Source: Chryseobacterium sp. FP211-J200
GTDB taxonomy: Bacteria; Bacteroidota; Bacteroidia; Flavobacteriales; Weeksellaceae
Direction of reading: 5' to 3'
Assembly (NCBI RefSeq): GCF_001643375.1
Contig: NZ_LSHB01000010.1
Location: forward strand, 55,288-119,287
DNA length: 64,000 nt
The stretch's first letter is position 1. Each line of letters starts with the position of its first letter. Shown here one piece after another: positions 18,874 to 27,062 of this stretch. A model generated the notes under the pieces. The model made no database searches and had not been told where the DNA came from. It saw nothing but the letters and a program-made list of their open reading frames with translations. Made by a program: the position numbers and the translations under genes.

Positions 18874-18925
18874 TCTTAAAAAATTTTGTTTGTTAAAATT
18901 ATTTTAGAATAAAAGGGGCGACTAT

Positions 18926-19006
18926 AGATATAAATGATCAATGATAGTTGATAAATGATCTTTCTGCAGGTGATCAATTATCATTTATGTTTTATCATTT
19001 ATAATG
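18926..19006. repeat. Family B AT-rich imperfect inverted repeat, copy 1
   Basis: The region contains ATAAATGATCAATGATAG and TTGATAAATGATC facing TGATCAATTATCATTTATG and TTTATCATTTATAATGA. It belongs to the same family as 40683-40769 and 52433-52493. It lies between the TPP aptamer and the receptor start, so it is part of the leader mRNA and can form several alternative stems. Confidence 0.6.
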
Positions 19007-19009
19007 ATG

Positions 19010-19078
19010 TATCCCTAAACAGCATTACCTGTTCCAGGTTCATTGGGTATAATCTCAGCTTGTTACAGCACCCCTTAA
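19010..19078 (-). promoter_or_regulatory. TPP (thiamine pyrophosphate) riboswitch aptamer
   Basis: Read on the minus strand, the conserved TPP core elements appear in order: AAGGGGTGCTG (19076 downward), GCTGAGATTATACCC, TGAACCTGGAACAGG, TAATGCTG, and AGGGA near 19012. GGGGT pairs with ACCC as in the P2 helix, and CCTG/CAGG form the P4/P5 arm. It precedes the TonB-dependent receptor by about 135 bases and should lower its expression when TPP is abundant. The expression platform is not obvious; the AT-rich inverted repeats downstream could supply it. Confidence 0.93.
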
Positions 19079-19111
19079 ATTTCTGACTGCGAAATTACAA
19101 ATATTTTTGAA

Positions 19112-19780
19112 TTAATAGGCTTTATTGTTTTTATCGACATAAAAATAATTCTTTCCGTCCTTTGACACCTCAAAAAGATGGGCAGTTTTCCAGGAGAGAT
19201 TCATTTTGATATCCGCATAAATGAAAGGAACAACGACTTTATTCTGCTTATCAACAATTCCAAATTTGTTATTACGGATAGCGATTATCATTGGATTTTC
19301 CCTGTCACTTTCCAGAACATACAACATCTGATATTGTGGATAGATGTCAAAATCTTTGTAGCCGCCTAAGTCAATACTATCCTTGCTCACCAAACCATAC
19401 ATTCCATTTAATGTAAATGCTTTAAATCTGGAGATCTCATAAGGTTGCGAACACTTTCCAAGATCAGCCTTTTTATATTGATAGACTCGTGCTCCTTTTT
19501 TATTGATACGGTAAGAAATATTATTTTTTTCGACAGTCGCGTAATCGGCAGAACCAAAAACTCTGGCCTTTTTATTTGGGGAATTGAGAAGGTTACAATC
19601 TTCAGAAAAGAACATCGCAATATGATATTCTGGCGTGATCATCATCTTGCCTTGCTGGCTAACATATCCAGATTTACCATCGATTTTTTGCGGGATCAAT
19701 GAAGGTAAATAATCTTCCTTCATCTGAGAAAAAGCTGCGAGGAAACAGCCTATAAAAACTAAGCTAAAAAGTTTTTTCAT
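19112..19780 (-). CDS. Secreted WG-repeat protein
   Basis: The 222-residue protein has a signal peptide (MKKLFSLVFIGCFLAAFSQ). WG/KWG-type units include IDGKSGYVSQQGKMMITPEYH, LNGMYGLVSKDSIDLGGYKDFDIYPQY and NNKFGIVDKQNKVVVPFIYADI. WG repeats form beta structures in surface or periplasmic proteins of unknown role. It lies just downstream of the DUF2752 gene (11-base gap), so the two are probably cotranscribed, and upstream of the riboswitch. Confidence 0.78.
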   Translation of the reverse strand: MKKLFSLVFIGCFLAAFSQMKEDYLPSLIPQKIDGKSGYVSQQGKMMITPEYHIAMFFSEDCNLLNSPNKKARVFGSADYATVEKNNISYRINKKGARVYQYKKADLGKCSQPYEISRFKAFTLNGMYGLVSKDSIDLGGYKDFDIYPQYQMLYVLESDRENPMIIAIRNNKFGIVDKQNKVVVPFIYADIKMNLSWKTAHLFEVSKDGKNYFYVDKNNKAY

Positions 19781-19791
19781 CGGGTCGTGTA

Positions 19792-20217
19792 TTAGAGATT
19801 TAAAATAAAATCTTTATAGAAGTCTGTGTTTTTCAGCAACGAAAATACGAAAACTATTATTAATACAAGAAAAATGAAGATCTTGCTGCCAAAAAAACGC
19901 TTCAAAATCTGGTTCAGAGTTTCATTTTTTGAAAGATGAATGATAAAAACCACCAGCAAAATCGGAATTGAAATGACGAATAACGCATTGTATTTGAAAG
20001 CTTCTAAAAACCTGAAATGCAACAACTCATGCAACGCTCTCTGGACGCCACAACCTGCACATTCGTAACCAGTGGTCAGCTTCAAAGGGCATTTGAGGAA
20101 ATAAGTACTTTTTGAAGGATCAATAAAAAAATAAAGACAAATCACACAAACAAAAAATACACAAAAAGCAATCCGTTTTTTATTATTTTTAATTAATGTA
20201 TTGATTTTCAAACTCAT
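19792..20217 (-). CDS. DUF2752 membrane protein
   Basis: The start is set at the ATG at 20217, because the upstream in-frame start at 20235 is TTG. The protein has three probable membrane segments (IAFCVFFVCVICLYFFI, ALFVISIPILLVVFIIHL, IFIFLVLIIVFVFSLL). The DUF2752 signature lies between the first two: CPLKLTTGYECAGCGVQRALHELLHFRF, with paired cysteines. The family is an inner-membrane protein of unknown function, common in Bacteroidota. It is probably cotranscribed with the WG-repeat gene. Confidence 0.85.
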   Translation of the reverse strand: MSLKINTLIKNNKKRIAFCVFFVCVICLYFFIDPSKSTYFLKCPLKLTTGYECAGCGVQRALHELLHFRFLEAFKYNALFVISIPILLVVFIIHLSKNETLNQILKRFFGSKIFIFLVLIIVFVFSLLKNTDFYKDFILNL

Positions 20218-20341
20218 AATATTAATCAACTTCAATTTGTAAAGTAGAAATTAATTTGAACAAATAATATAATATAGATAAATTAAATCTAATTTATTTT
20301 GAATCTAAATTAATCTAATCGTTTAAAAGCGTATAATTTCG

Positions 20342-20349
20342 TAAATTTG
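20342..20349 (+). promoter_or_regulatory. -7 promoter element of acnB
   Basis: TAAATTTG matches TAnnTTTG exactly. No good TTTG lies 19 bases upstream, so an activator may be needed. It would start transcription near 20353, giving a ~147-base leader. Confidence 0.5.
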
Positions 20350-20471
20350 TGCGGTTTGAAAAGGAATAAAATCCTTCCTGGCCGAGACTTTTACTAAAAG
20401 TCAAACTGCAACATATCAAAACAGTAGATTGTAATGATAAAGATTGGCAACAACTTCCTCTACAAATCTAC
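20350..20471 (+). promoter_or_regulatory. Structured 5' leader of acnB mRNA (unassigned RNA element)
   Basis: TGCGGTTTGA (20350-20359) can pair with TCAAACTGCA (20401-20410) over ten positions with one G-U pair. Inside sit two hairpins: AAGGA/TCCTT (20361-20365, 20372-20376) and CTTTT/AAAAG (20388-20392, 20396-20400). This makes a three-way junction with the unpaired CCTGGCCGAGA. A second stem follows: GTAGATT-GTA (20424-20433) with TACAAATCTAC (20461-20471). I recognise no known riboswitch or protein-binding leader. The pairing is seen in sequence; the function is inference. Confidence 0.55.
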
Positions 20472-20499
20472 TCTTAATTTTTAAAAAGAATTTCTATTT

Positions 20500-23280
20500 A
20501 TGAATATTTATCAGGATTACATCCAAGAGATCGAAGAGAGAAAAAGCCAAGGCCTACATCCGAAGCCTATTGACGGTGCAGAATTACTGAGCGAGATCAT
20601 CGCACAGATCAAAGATTCCGAGAACGCACACAGGGAAGACTCTCTTAACTTTTTTATCTACAACGTTTTACCAGGAACCACAAGTGCTGCTGGAGTCAAG
20701 GCGAAGTTTTTGAAAGAGATCATCCTTGGACAATCTGAAATAGTTGAAATTTCTCCCGCCTATGCATTCGTACTGTTATCTCATATGAAAGGCGGACCTT
20801 CAATTGAAGCTTTGCTAGACCTTGCATTAGGAAATAACAACGACATTGCCAAACAAGCAGCGGAAGTCCTTAAAAATCAGGTTTTCCTTTACGAAGCTGA
20901 CACAGACCGCTTGAAAGAGGCTTTCCACAACGGTAACGAGATTGCTAAAGAATTGATTGAAAGCTATGCACAAGCTGAATTCTTCACAAAACTTCCGGAA
21001 GCTCCAGAAGAAGTAAAAGTTGTAACATATATCGCTGGTGAAGGTGATATCTCTACCGACTTATTATCCCCAGGAAATCAGGCGCACTCAAGATCAGACC
21101 GTGAACTTCATGGCCTCTGTATGATGACACCTGAGGCTCAGCAAGAGATCAAAGCTTTGCAGGCGCAACATCCTGACAAAAGCGTGATGTTAATCGCTGA
21201 AAAAGGCACAATGGGTGTTGGATCATCCAGAATGTCGGGTGTGAACAACGTGGCTCTTTGGACCGGAAAACAAGCAAGTCCATACATTCCATTTGTGAAC
21301 ATTGCTCCAATTGTTGCTGGAACGAACGGAATCTCTCCAATTTTCTTGACAACAGTTGACGTAACTGGTGGAATCGGAATTGACCTTCAAAACTGGGTTA
21401 AGAAAGTAGATGCAGAAGGAAATGTGATCCGTAACGAAAACAACGAACCTATTCTTGAAGAAGTTTATTCTGTAGCTACAGGAACTGTTCTTACAATTAA
21501 CATCAAGGAAAAAAAATTATACAACGGCGATCAGGAATTGAAAGACATCTCTAAGTCATTCACGCCGCAAAAAATGGAATTCATCAAAGCTGGTGGTTCA
21601 TACGCCATCGTTTTTGGTAAAAAATTACAGACTTGGGCTTCCAATATCTTAGGAATTGAGATCCCAACTGTTTACGCGCCATCAAAAGAAATCACCAAAG
21701 AAGGCGTTGGTCTTACTGCGGTTGAAAAAATATTCAATAAAAATGCTGTTGGTTTAGCTCCAGGAAAAGTGTTGCACGCTGGATCTGACGTTCGTGTAGA
21801 AGTTAACATCGTTGGTTCTCAGGATACAACAGGACTAATGACCGCTCAGGAATTGGAATCAATGGCAGCAACAGTTATTTCGCCAATTGTTGACGGTGCT
21901 TACCAATCCGGTTGTCATACTGCATCAGTTTGGGATAAAAAAGCGCAGGCTAATATTCCTAGATTGATGAAATTTATGAATGATTTCGGTTTGATCACCG
22001 CTCGTGACCCGAAAGGCGAATACCACGCGATGACAGATGTTATTCATAAAGTTTTGAATGATATCACGATTGACGAATGGGCGATCATCATCGGTGGTGA
22101 TTCTCACACAAGAATGTCCAAAGGTGTAGCTTTCGGAGCGGATTCAGGAACCGTTGCTTTGGCATTAGCGACTGGTGAAGCTTCTATGCCGATCCCGGAA
22201 TCTGTGAAAGTAACTTTCAAAGGCGATATGAAACAGCATATGGATTTCCGTGATGTGGTTCACGCAACGCAATTACAAATGCTTCAGCAATTTGGAGGCG
22301 AAAATGTTTTCCAAGGTAGAATTATCGAGGTTCATATCGGAACACTTCCAGCAGATCAGGCATTTACATTCACCGACTGGACTGCAGAGATGAAAGCAAA
22401 AGCTTCTATCTGTATTTCAGAAGATGATACTTTGATCGAATCTTTGGAGATTGCAAAAGGCAGAATCCAGATCATGATCGACAAAGGAATGGATAATCAC
22501 CTGAATGTTCTTCAAGGTTTAATTAATAAAGCAAATAAGAGAATTACTGAGATCAAGTCTGGCGAGAAACCAGCTTTGACACCAGATGCCAATGCAAAAT
22601 ATTACGCAGAAGTTGTAGTTGACCTTGACGCCATTGCAGAACCAATGATTGCCGATCCAGATGTCAACAACGAAGATGTATCTAAAAGATATACGCACGA
22701 TACCATCAGAGACCTTACTTTCTACGGTGGAAACAAAAAAGTAGACCTTGGTTTCGTTGGATCTTGTATGGTTCACAAAGGCGATTTGAAAATCGTTTCT
22801 CAAATGCTAAGAAACATCGAAAGACAAAATGGCAAAGTGGAATTCAGCGCACCTTTGGTTGTTGCTGCTCCAACTTACAACATCATCGATGAATTGAAAG
22901 CGGAAGGTGATTGGGAATTATTAGAAAAATATTCAGGTTTCGAGTTTAACGACAACGCTCCGAAAGGTGCAGCGCGTACTGAATATGAAAACATGATGTA
23001 CCTAGAGCGTCCAGGCTGTAACCTTTGTATGGGTAACCAGGAAAAAGCGGAAAAAGGAGATACTGTTTTAGCCACTTCTACCCGACTTTTCCAAGGAAGA
23101 GTGGTTGAAGATTCTGAACGTAAAAAAGGAGAATCTTTATTGGCTTCTACACCAGTTGTTGTTCTTTCTGCCATCATCGGAAGAATTCCTAATATCGAGG
23201 AATACAAAGCCGCAGTTGAAGGTATTGACTTAACGACTTTTGTACCATCTATCAAAGAATTGGTAACTGTAGGTCACTAA
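20500..23280 (+). CDS. acnB: Aconitate hydratase B / 2-methylisocitrate dehydratase
   Basis: This TCA-cycle enzyme isomerises citrate and isocitrate through cis-aconitate. At 926 residues it is slightly longer than E. coli AcnB. An N-terminal HEAT-like helical domain (about 1-165) and a swivel domain come first in this family, the reverse of AcnA. Fe-S ligands are visible as Cys756 (VGSCMVHKG) and Cys840 and Cys843 (GCNLCMGNQ). IIGGDSHTRMSKGVAFGADSG near residue 530 is the AcnB active-site signature. The ATG at 20500 follows a structured leader. AcnB is the main aconitase in growth in E. coli and can also act on 2-methylisocitrate. An unrelated-architecture aconitase gene follows directly. 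Confidence 0.96.
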   Translation: MNIYQDYIQEIEERKSQGLHPKPIDGAELLSEIIAQIKDSENAHREDSLNFFIYNVLPGTTSAAGVKAKFLKEIILGQSEIVEISPAYAFVLLSHMKGGPSIEALLDLALGNNNDIAKQAAEVLKNQVFLYEADTDRLKEAFHNGNEIAKELIESYAQAEFFTKLPEAPEEVKVVTYIAGEGDISTDLLSPGNQAHSRSDRELHGLCMMTPEAQQEIKALQAQHPDKSVMLIAEKGTMGVGSSRMSGVNNVALWTGKQASPYIPFVNIAPIVAGTNGISPIFLTTVDVTGGIGIDLQNWVKKVDAEGNVIRNENNEPILEEVYSVATGTVLTINIKEKKLYNGDQELKDISKSFTPQKMEFIKAGGSYAIVFGKKLQTWASNILGIEIPTVYAPSKEITKEGVGLTAVEKIFNKNAVGLAPGKVLHAGSDVRVEVNIVGSQDTTGLMTAQELESMAATVISPIVDGAYQSGCHTASVWDKKAQANIPRLMKFMNDFGLITARDPKGEYHAMTDVIHKVLNDITIDEWAIIIGGDSHTRMSKGVAFGADSGTVALALATGEASMPIPESVKVTFKGDMKQHMDFRDVVHATQLQMLQQFGGENVFQGRIIEVHIGTLPADQAFTFTDWTAEMKAKASICISEDDTLIESLEIAKGRIQIMIDKGMDNHLNVLQGLINKANKRITEIKSGEKPALTPDANAKYYAEVVVDLDAIAEPMIADPDVNNEDVSKRYTHDTIRDLTFYGGNKKVDLGFVGSCMVHKGDLKIVSQMLRNIERQNGKVEFSAPLVVAAPTYNIIDELKAEGDWELLEKYSGFEFNDNAPKGAARTEYENMMYLERPGCNLCMGNQEKAEKGDTVLATSTRLFQGRVVEDSERKKGESLLASTPVVVLSAIIGRIPNIEEYKAAVEGIDLTTFVPSIKELVTVGH

Positions 23281-23594
23281 TAAATTTTGACAATAAGTCC
23301 TAGGACTTTTTAAAATGATATATATTGAAAGATCTTGGTCCATTTGGATTCAGGATCTTTCTTTTTTGTTTAGAACTTTTCTATATTAAACTTCTTATGA
23401 TTTTTTTAACTGAAATTTAAAATGTGAAACTTTAATTTTTAGTAACTTGATAGTTGTAAAATATGGAACCTATTCACCTTATTCCTCACAATTCAAGGCA
23501 TGTAGGAACAAAATTTGATGACTAGAAGAACACAACTTTTCCTTATTAAATCAAGGAAAATTTAATCAATTAAATAATAAAATAAAATCGAGAT
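23281..23594 (+). other. Intergenic region between the two aconitase genes
   Basis: This 314-base gap holds a perfect 14-bp palindrome (AAGTCCTAGGACTT, 23295-23308) followed by TT, and the acnB terminator at 23327-23367. About 230 bases of AT-rich sequence ahead of acnA show no open reading frame of note and no clear TAnnTTTG element. acnA is therefore probably transcribed separately from a promoter I cannot place. Confidence 0.6.
23327..23367 (+). terminator. Intrinsic terminator of acnB
   Basis: GAAAGATC (23327-23334) pairs with GATCTTTC (23354-23361), with further pairing inside (TCCA/TGGA), and six T follow. It separates acnB from acnA transcription. Confidence 0.85.
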
Positions 23595-25865
23595 ATGACT
23601 TTTGACTTGGATATGATAAAAAAGGTTTATTCTGATTTCGAAACCAGAGTGGACGATGCAAGAGCTTTTATGGGAAGACCTCTTACTTATTCCGAAAAAA
23701 TACTTTGCGCCCACCTGGACCCGAAACAGGTTAAAGAATCTTTCAAACGTGGCGAATCCTATGTGGACTTTGCACCAGACAGAGTAGCAATGCAAGATGC
23801 AACGGCACAAATGGCACTTTTGCAGTTTATGCAGGCAGGAAAAAAACAGGTTGCAGTTCCCTCTACAGTTCACGCTGATCACTTGATCCAGGCGAGAGTT
23901 GGTGCTGCGAAAGACCTCATCGAAGCTGAAAATAAAAACAACGAAGTTTACCAATTTCTTCAATCGGTTTCTAATAAATACGGCATTGGATTCTGGAAAG
24001 CTGGTGCTGGAATTATACACCAAGTGGTTTTAGAAAACTATGCTTTCCCTGGCGGAATGATGATCGGAACCGATTCTCATACAGTAAATGCTGGAGGACT
24101 TGGAATGGTAGCCATCGGTGTTGGTGGTGCTGATGCAGTTGACGTTATGGCAGGAATGGCTTGGGAACTGAAATTCCCAAAAATGATCGGCGTCAAATTA
24201 ACAGGAAGACTAAACGGTTGGGCTGCGGCCAAAGATGTCATCCTTAAAGTTGCCGGAATTCTTACTGTAAAAGGTGGAACCGGAGCTATTGTAGAATATT
24301 TCGGAGACGGTGCAGAATCTCTTTCTTGTACTGGAAAAGGAACCATTTGTAACATGGGTGCAGAAGTTGGAGCAACGACTTCGATCTTTGCTTACGATAA
24401 TAATATGAGCAAATATCTACGTTCAACAGACAGAGAAGATCTTGCTGATGCAGCTGATGCTGTTGCTCACGTTTTGAAGGCAGACCCAGAAGTTCTAGCC
24501 GATCCTGAGAAATATTTTGACGAAGTGATCGAGATCAATCTTGATACTTTGGAACCTTATCTTAACGGACCTTTCACGCCAGACTTAGCAACACCTATTT
24601 CCCAAATGAAAGAGATCGCTGAGAAAAACGGTTGGCCAACAAAAATCGAAGTTGGATTGATTGGTTCTTGTACCAACTCTTCCTACGAAGATATCGCAAG
24701 AGCGGCTTCCATTGCAAAACAGGCAGGAGAAAAAAACCTCGAAGTAAAAGCAGAATATACGATCACGCCTGGTTCTGAACAGGTAAGATTTACCGTAGAA
24801 AGAGATGGCTTCATTAAAACTTTTGAAGAAATCGGTGGTAAAGTTTTCGCTAATGCTTGTGGACCATGTATTGGACAATGGGCACGTGAAGGTGCTGAAA
24901 AACAGGAGAAAAACACTATCGTTCACTCTTTCAACAGAAACTTTTCAAAAAGAGCAGATGGAAATCCAAACACTTATGCCTTCGTAGGATCGCCAGAATT
25001 GGTAACGGCTTTGGCAATCGCAGGCGATTTGACTTTCAATCCTTTGACAGATAAACTTAAAAATAAAGATGGCGAAATGGTCCTTCTTGACGAACCTAAT
25101 GGTGATGAGCTTCCAAGACTTGGTTTTGATGTAGATGACCCGGGTTATATTGCACCTGCAGAAGATGGTTCCAAAGTAGAAGTTGTAGTTTCCCCTACGT
25201 CGGACAGATTGCAGTTGCTGGAACCTTTCACACCTTGGGATGGTAAAAATATCACGGGCGCGAAACTTCTGATCAAAGCTTATGGGAAATGTACAACGGA
25301 TCATATTTCTATGGCTGGACCGTGGTTGAAATACAGAGGTCACCTTGATAATATTTCCAACAATATGTTGATCGGTGCTGTAAACGCCTTCAATATGGAA
25401 ACTAATAATGTGAAAAATGAAGATGACGGACAATACAAACCAGTTCCGGATTCTGCAAGACAATACAAAGCTCATGGCGTTCCAACCATCGTAGTTGGAG
25501 ATGAAAATTACGGCGAAGGTTCTTCCAGAGAACACGCGGCGATGGAGCCAAGACATCTTGGTGTAAGAGCTGTTTTGGTAAAATCTTTTGCCCGTATCCA
25601 CGAAACCAACCTTAAAAAACAAGGAATGTTGGCGTTGACGTTTGACAACAAAGAGGATTACGACAAGATCCAGGAGGATGACACGATCAACTTCCTAGAC
25701 CTTGATCAGTTTGCGCCAGGCAAACAATTGTCTCTGGAATTTGTCCACGCAGATGGGACTAAAGATGTGATTGTTACAAACCACACTTACAACGCAGGAC
25801 AAATCGAATGGTTCAAAGCTGGATCCGCGCTGAATCTTATTAAATTAATGGAAAAACAGAATTAA
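23595..25865 (+). CDS. acnA: Aconitate hydratase A (mitochondrial-type)
   Basis: The 756-residue aconitase has the order of mitochondrial aconitase: three Fe-S domains, a linker, then the swivel domain. Cluster ligands are Cys359 ([10 protein letters not shown]), Cys422 and Cys425 ([10 protein letters not shown]). Other signatures are [18 protein letters not shown] near residue 155, [13 protein letters not shown] near 445, and [20 protein letters not shown] near 640. It catalyses the same citrate/isocitrate step as the neighbouring AcnB but from a different subfamily. In E. coli the A form is more stress- and oxidation-resistant; whether that split of work holds here is inference. It has its own terminator and probably its own promoter. 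Confidence 0.95.
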   Translation: MTFDLDMIKKVYSDFETRVDDARAFMGRPLTYSEKILCAHLDPKQVKESFKRGESYVDFAPDRVAMQDATAQMALLQFMQAGKKQVAVPSTVHADHLIQARVGAAKDLIEAENKNNEVYQFLQSVSNKYGIGFWKAGAGIIHQVVLENYAFPGGMMIGTDSHTVNAGGLGMVAIGVGGADAVDVMAGMAWELKFPKMIGVKLTGRLNGWAAAKDVILKVAGILTVKGGTGAIVEYFGDGAESLSCTGKGTICNMGAEVGATTSIFAYDNNMSKYLRSTDREDLADAADAVAHVLKADPEVLADPEKYFDEVIEINLDTLEPYLNGPFTPDLATPISQMKEIAEKNGWPTKIEVGLIGSCTNSSYEDIARAASIAKQAGEKNLEVKAEYTITPGSEQVRFTVERDGFIKTFEEIGGKVFANACGPCIGQWAREGAEKQEKNTIVHSFNRNFSKRADGNPNTYAFVGSPELVTALAIAGDLTFNPLTDKLKNKDGEMVLLDEPNGDELPRLGFDVDDPGYIAPAEDGSKVEVVVSPTSDRLQLLEPFTPWDGKNITGAKLLIKAYGKCTTDHISMAGPWLKYRGHLDNISNNMLIGAVNAFNMETNNVKNEDDGQYKPVPDSARQYKAHGVPTIVVGDENYGEGSSREHAAMEPRHLGVRAVLVKSFARIHETNLKKQGMLALTFDNKEDYDKIQEDDTINFLDLDQFAPGKQLSLEFVHADGTKDVIVTNHTYNAGQIEWFKAGSALNLIKLMEKQN

Positions 25866-25886
25866 TAACTCTTGTTTTCTGGATAT

Positions 25887-25919
25887 AAAAATGCCTCACA
25901 GATTTGTGAGGCATTTTTT
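25887..25919. terminator. Bidirectional terminator between acnA and the 25930 gene
   Basis: AAAAATGCCTCACA (25887-25900) pairs with TGTGAGGCATTTTT (25905-25918). Runs of A before and T after let it work from both sides of the convergent genes. Confidence 0.9.
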
Positions 25920-25929
25920 ATTTTGTTTC

Positions 25930-26307
25930 TTAAATTTTATTCTCGTTCGTTTCCGGTTCTTGTCTGCAAAACTTGGATTCGAATCTTTGTTTCCACATTT
26001 GTTTCATTTTTTCGCGTTCTTCTTCGGTGCCGCAAAATCGGGATTCTAATTTTTGTTTCCACATTTCCCGGTCGTCATTTCCAAAACCATTCCTGTTTTT
26101 GAATTTGTCTTTCGCATTGGCCAATCCTCCAAATAGGATTTTCGAGATCAGCAAAATTCCAAGAGACTGCCAATAAGTGATCACTTTCACGCCCAAAACA
26201 TCTGGCAAAACCATATTCCAAAGCCATTGGAAAAACCAAATAAACAGTCCGATTGCAGCAATGATGCAAGGGAATGCTAACCAAAATTTCTTTTTATGCT
26301 TGTTCAT
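25930..26307 (-). CDS. Two-segment membrane protein, possible sigma partner
   Basis: The 125-residue protein has two hydrophobic segments (about 9-30, WLAFPCIIAAIGLFIWFFQWLW, and about 46-62). A charged cytosolic tail carries repeated WKQxxESRFCG / WKQRFESKFCR units. It starts 10 bases after the ECF sigma gene, so the two form an operon. Size, topology and position fit a small membrane regulator or target of that sigma factor. No family name is certain. The paired ESxFC repeats in the tail, with cysteines, are distinctive and could bind metal or another protein. Confidence 0.7.
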   Translation of the reverse strand: MNKHKKKFWLAFPCIIAAIGLFIWFFQWLWNMVLPDVLGVKVITYWQSLGILLISKILFGGLANAKDKFKNRNGFGNDDREMWKQKLESRFCGTEEEREKMKQMWKQRFESKFCRQEPETNENKI

Positions 26308-26317
26308 TTTCTTAAAA

Positions 26318-26893
26318 TTAATTTTTCAGATCATTATAAAGTCGCTGCATCTTTTTTCGCAAATGTTTTACCGCGTACGACTTTCTACTGATAATTGTTT
26401 TGATGTTCTCGCCCTCTGCATCTGCAATTTCCTGCAAGGTTTTATCTTCCAGCTCATTTTGAACGTAAACTCTTTTCTGCTTTTCCGGAAGTTCATCCAA
26501 GGCTTTCATCAATTCGTCCCAGAATAGATCTTTGAACATTCCAACTTCCGGATTGTTGCTGTCATCTGCCAGGAGAATGTCTTTCACATTCAGTTCGCCG
26601 TCTTCGTCCTGATAGACAAAATCTTCTAGAGATTCTGTTTTTTTCTTGCGATAACTGTCGATGATCTTGTTTCGGGTTACCGAGTAGAGCCAGGCACCAA
26701 CGTTTTCCAATTCATTCAAATTGGTCAATCGGCTGGTTTGAAACCAAACTTCCTGCAGAATATCTTCTGCATCCTCCGTCTTTGCCACTTTAGAATTGAT
26801 AAAGCGCAAGAGTTGAGAGCCGTAATTTTTTACGACCTCCGTAATCGATGCAGATCTAGTTTCGGTCATTTGCTGTAAAGATAGCGAGTCCAT
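26318..26893 (-). CDS. ECF RNA polymerase sigma factor
   Basis: The 191-residue protein has region 2 (LLRFINSKVAKTEDAEDILQEVWFQTSRL, about 28-56) and region 4 (LDELPEKQKRVYVQNELEDKTLQEIADAEGENIKTIISRKSYAVKHLRKK, about 130-180). Met9 is a possible alternative start. It is followed by the membrane protein gene at 25930. It has no anti-sigma factor of the FecR or zinc-binding kind next to it, so the small membrane protein may serve that role. Confidence 0.92.
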   Translation of the reverse strand: MDSLSLQQMTETRSASITEVVKNYGSQLLRFINSKVAKTEDAEDILQEVWFQTSRLTNLNELENVGAWLYSVTRNKIIDSYRKKKTESLEDFVYQDEDGELNVKDILLADDSNNPEVGMFKDLFWDELMKALDELPEKQKRVYVQNELEDKTLQEIADAEGENIKTIISRKSYAVKHLRKKMQRLYNDLKN

Positions 26894-26974
26894 ATGAATA
26901 TGACGACACTGCTATTTTTTTACTTTAAAGTTTTTAAAATTTTTCTGAAATCGTTTTTTAATCCCTGAATCTCT

Positions 26975-27057
26975 GCAGCCCGACTTGAGTGGAGCTCTTT
27001 TTTGCATTGGGAAAAGCCAAGGAAAAAAAGCGGGAACGGAAGGCGGATAAAGCTGCC
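26975..27057 (-). repeat. Family A 3'-end repeat, copy 3
   Basis: In reverse complement this element starts GGCAGCTTTATCCGC, has CGCTTTTTTTCC and GCAAAAAAGAGC in the middle, and ends AAGTCGGGCTGC. It matches the end blocks and T-run/A-run layout of the copy at 56083-56167. It begins 5 bases after the acyltransferase stop codon, in the gene's direction, and may act as its terminator. Confidence 0.7.
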
Positions 27058-27062
27058 CAAAA

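Noticed and set aside
24945..25622. 225-residue minus-strand frame
   Set aside because: It is the shadow of acnA; the acnA frame has all catalytic motifs and the minus frame reads as low-quality Phe/Arg/Ser-rich sequence.
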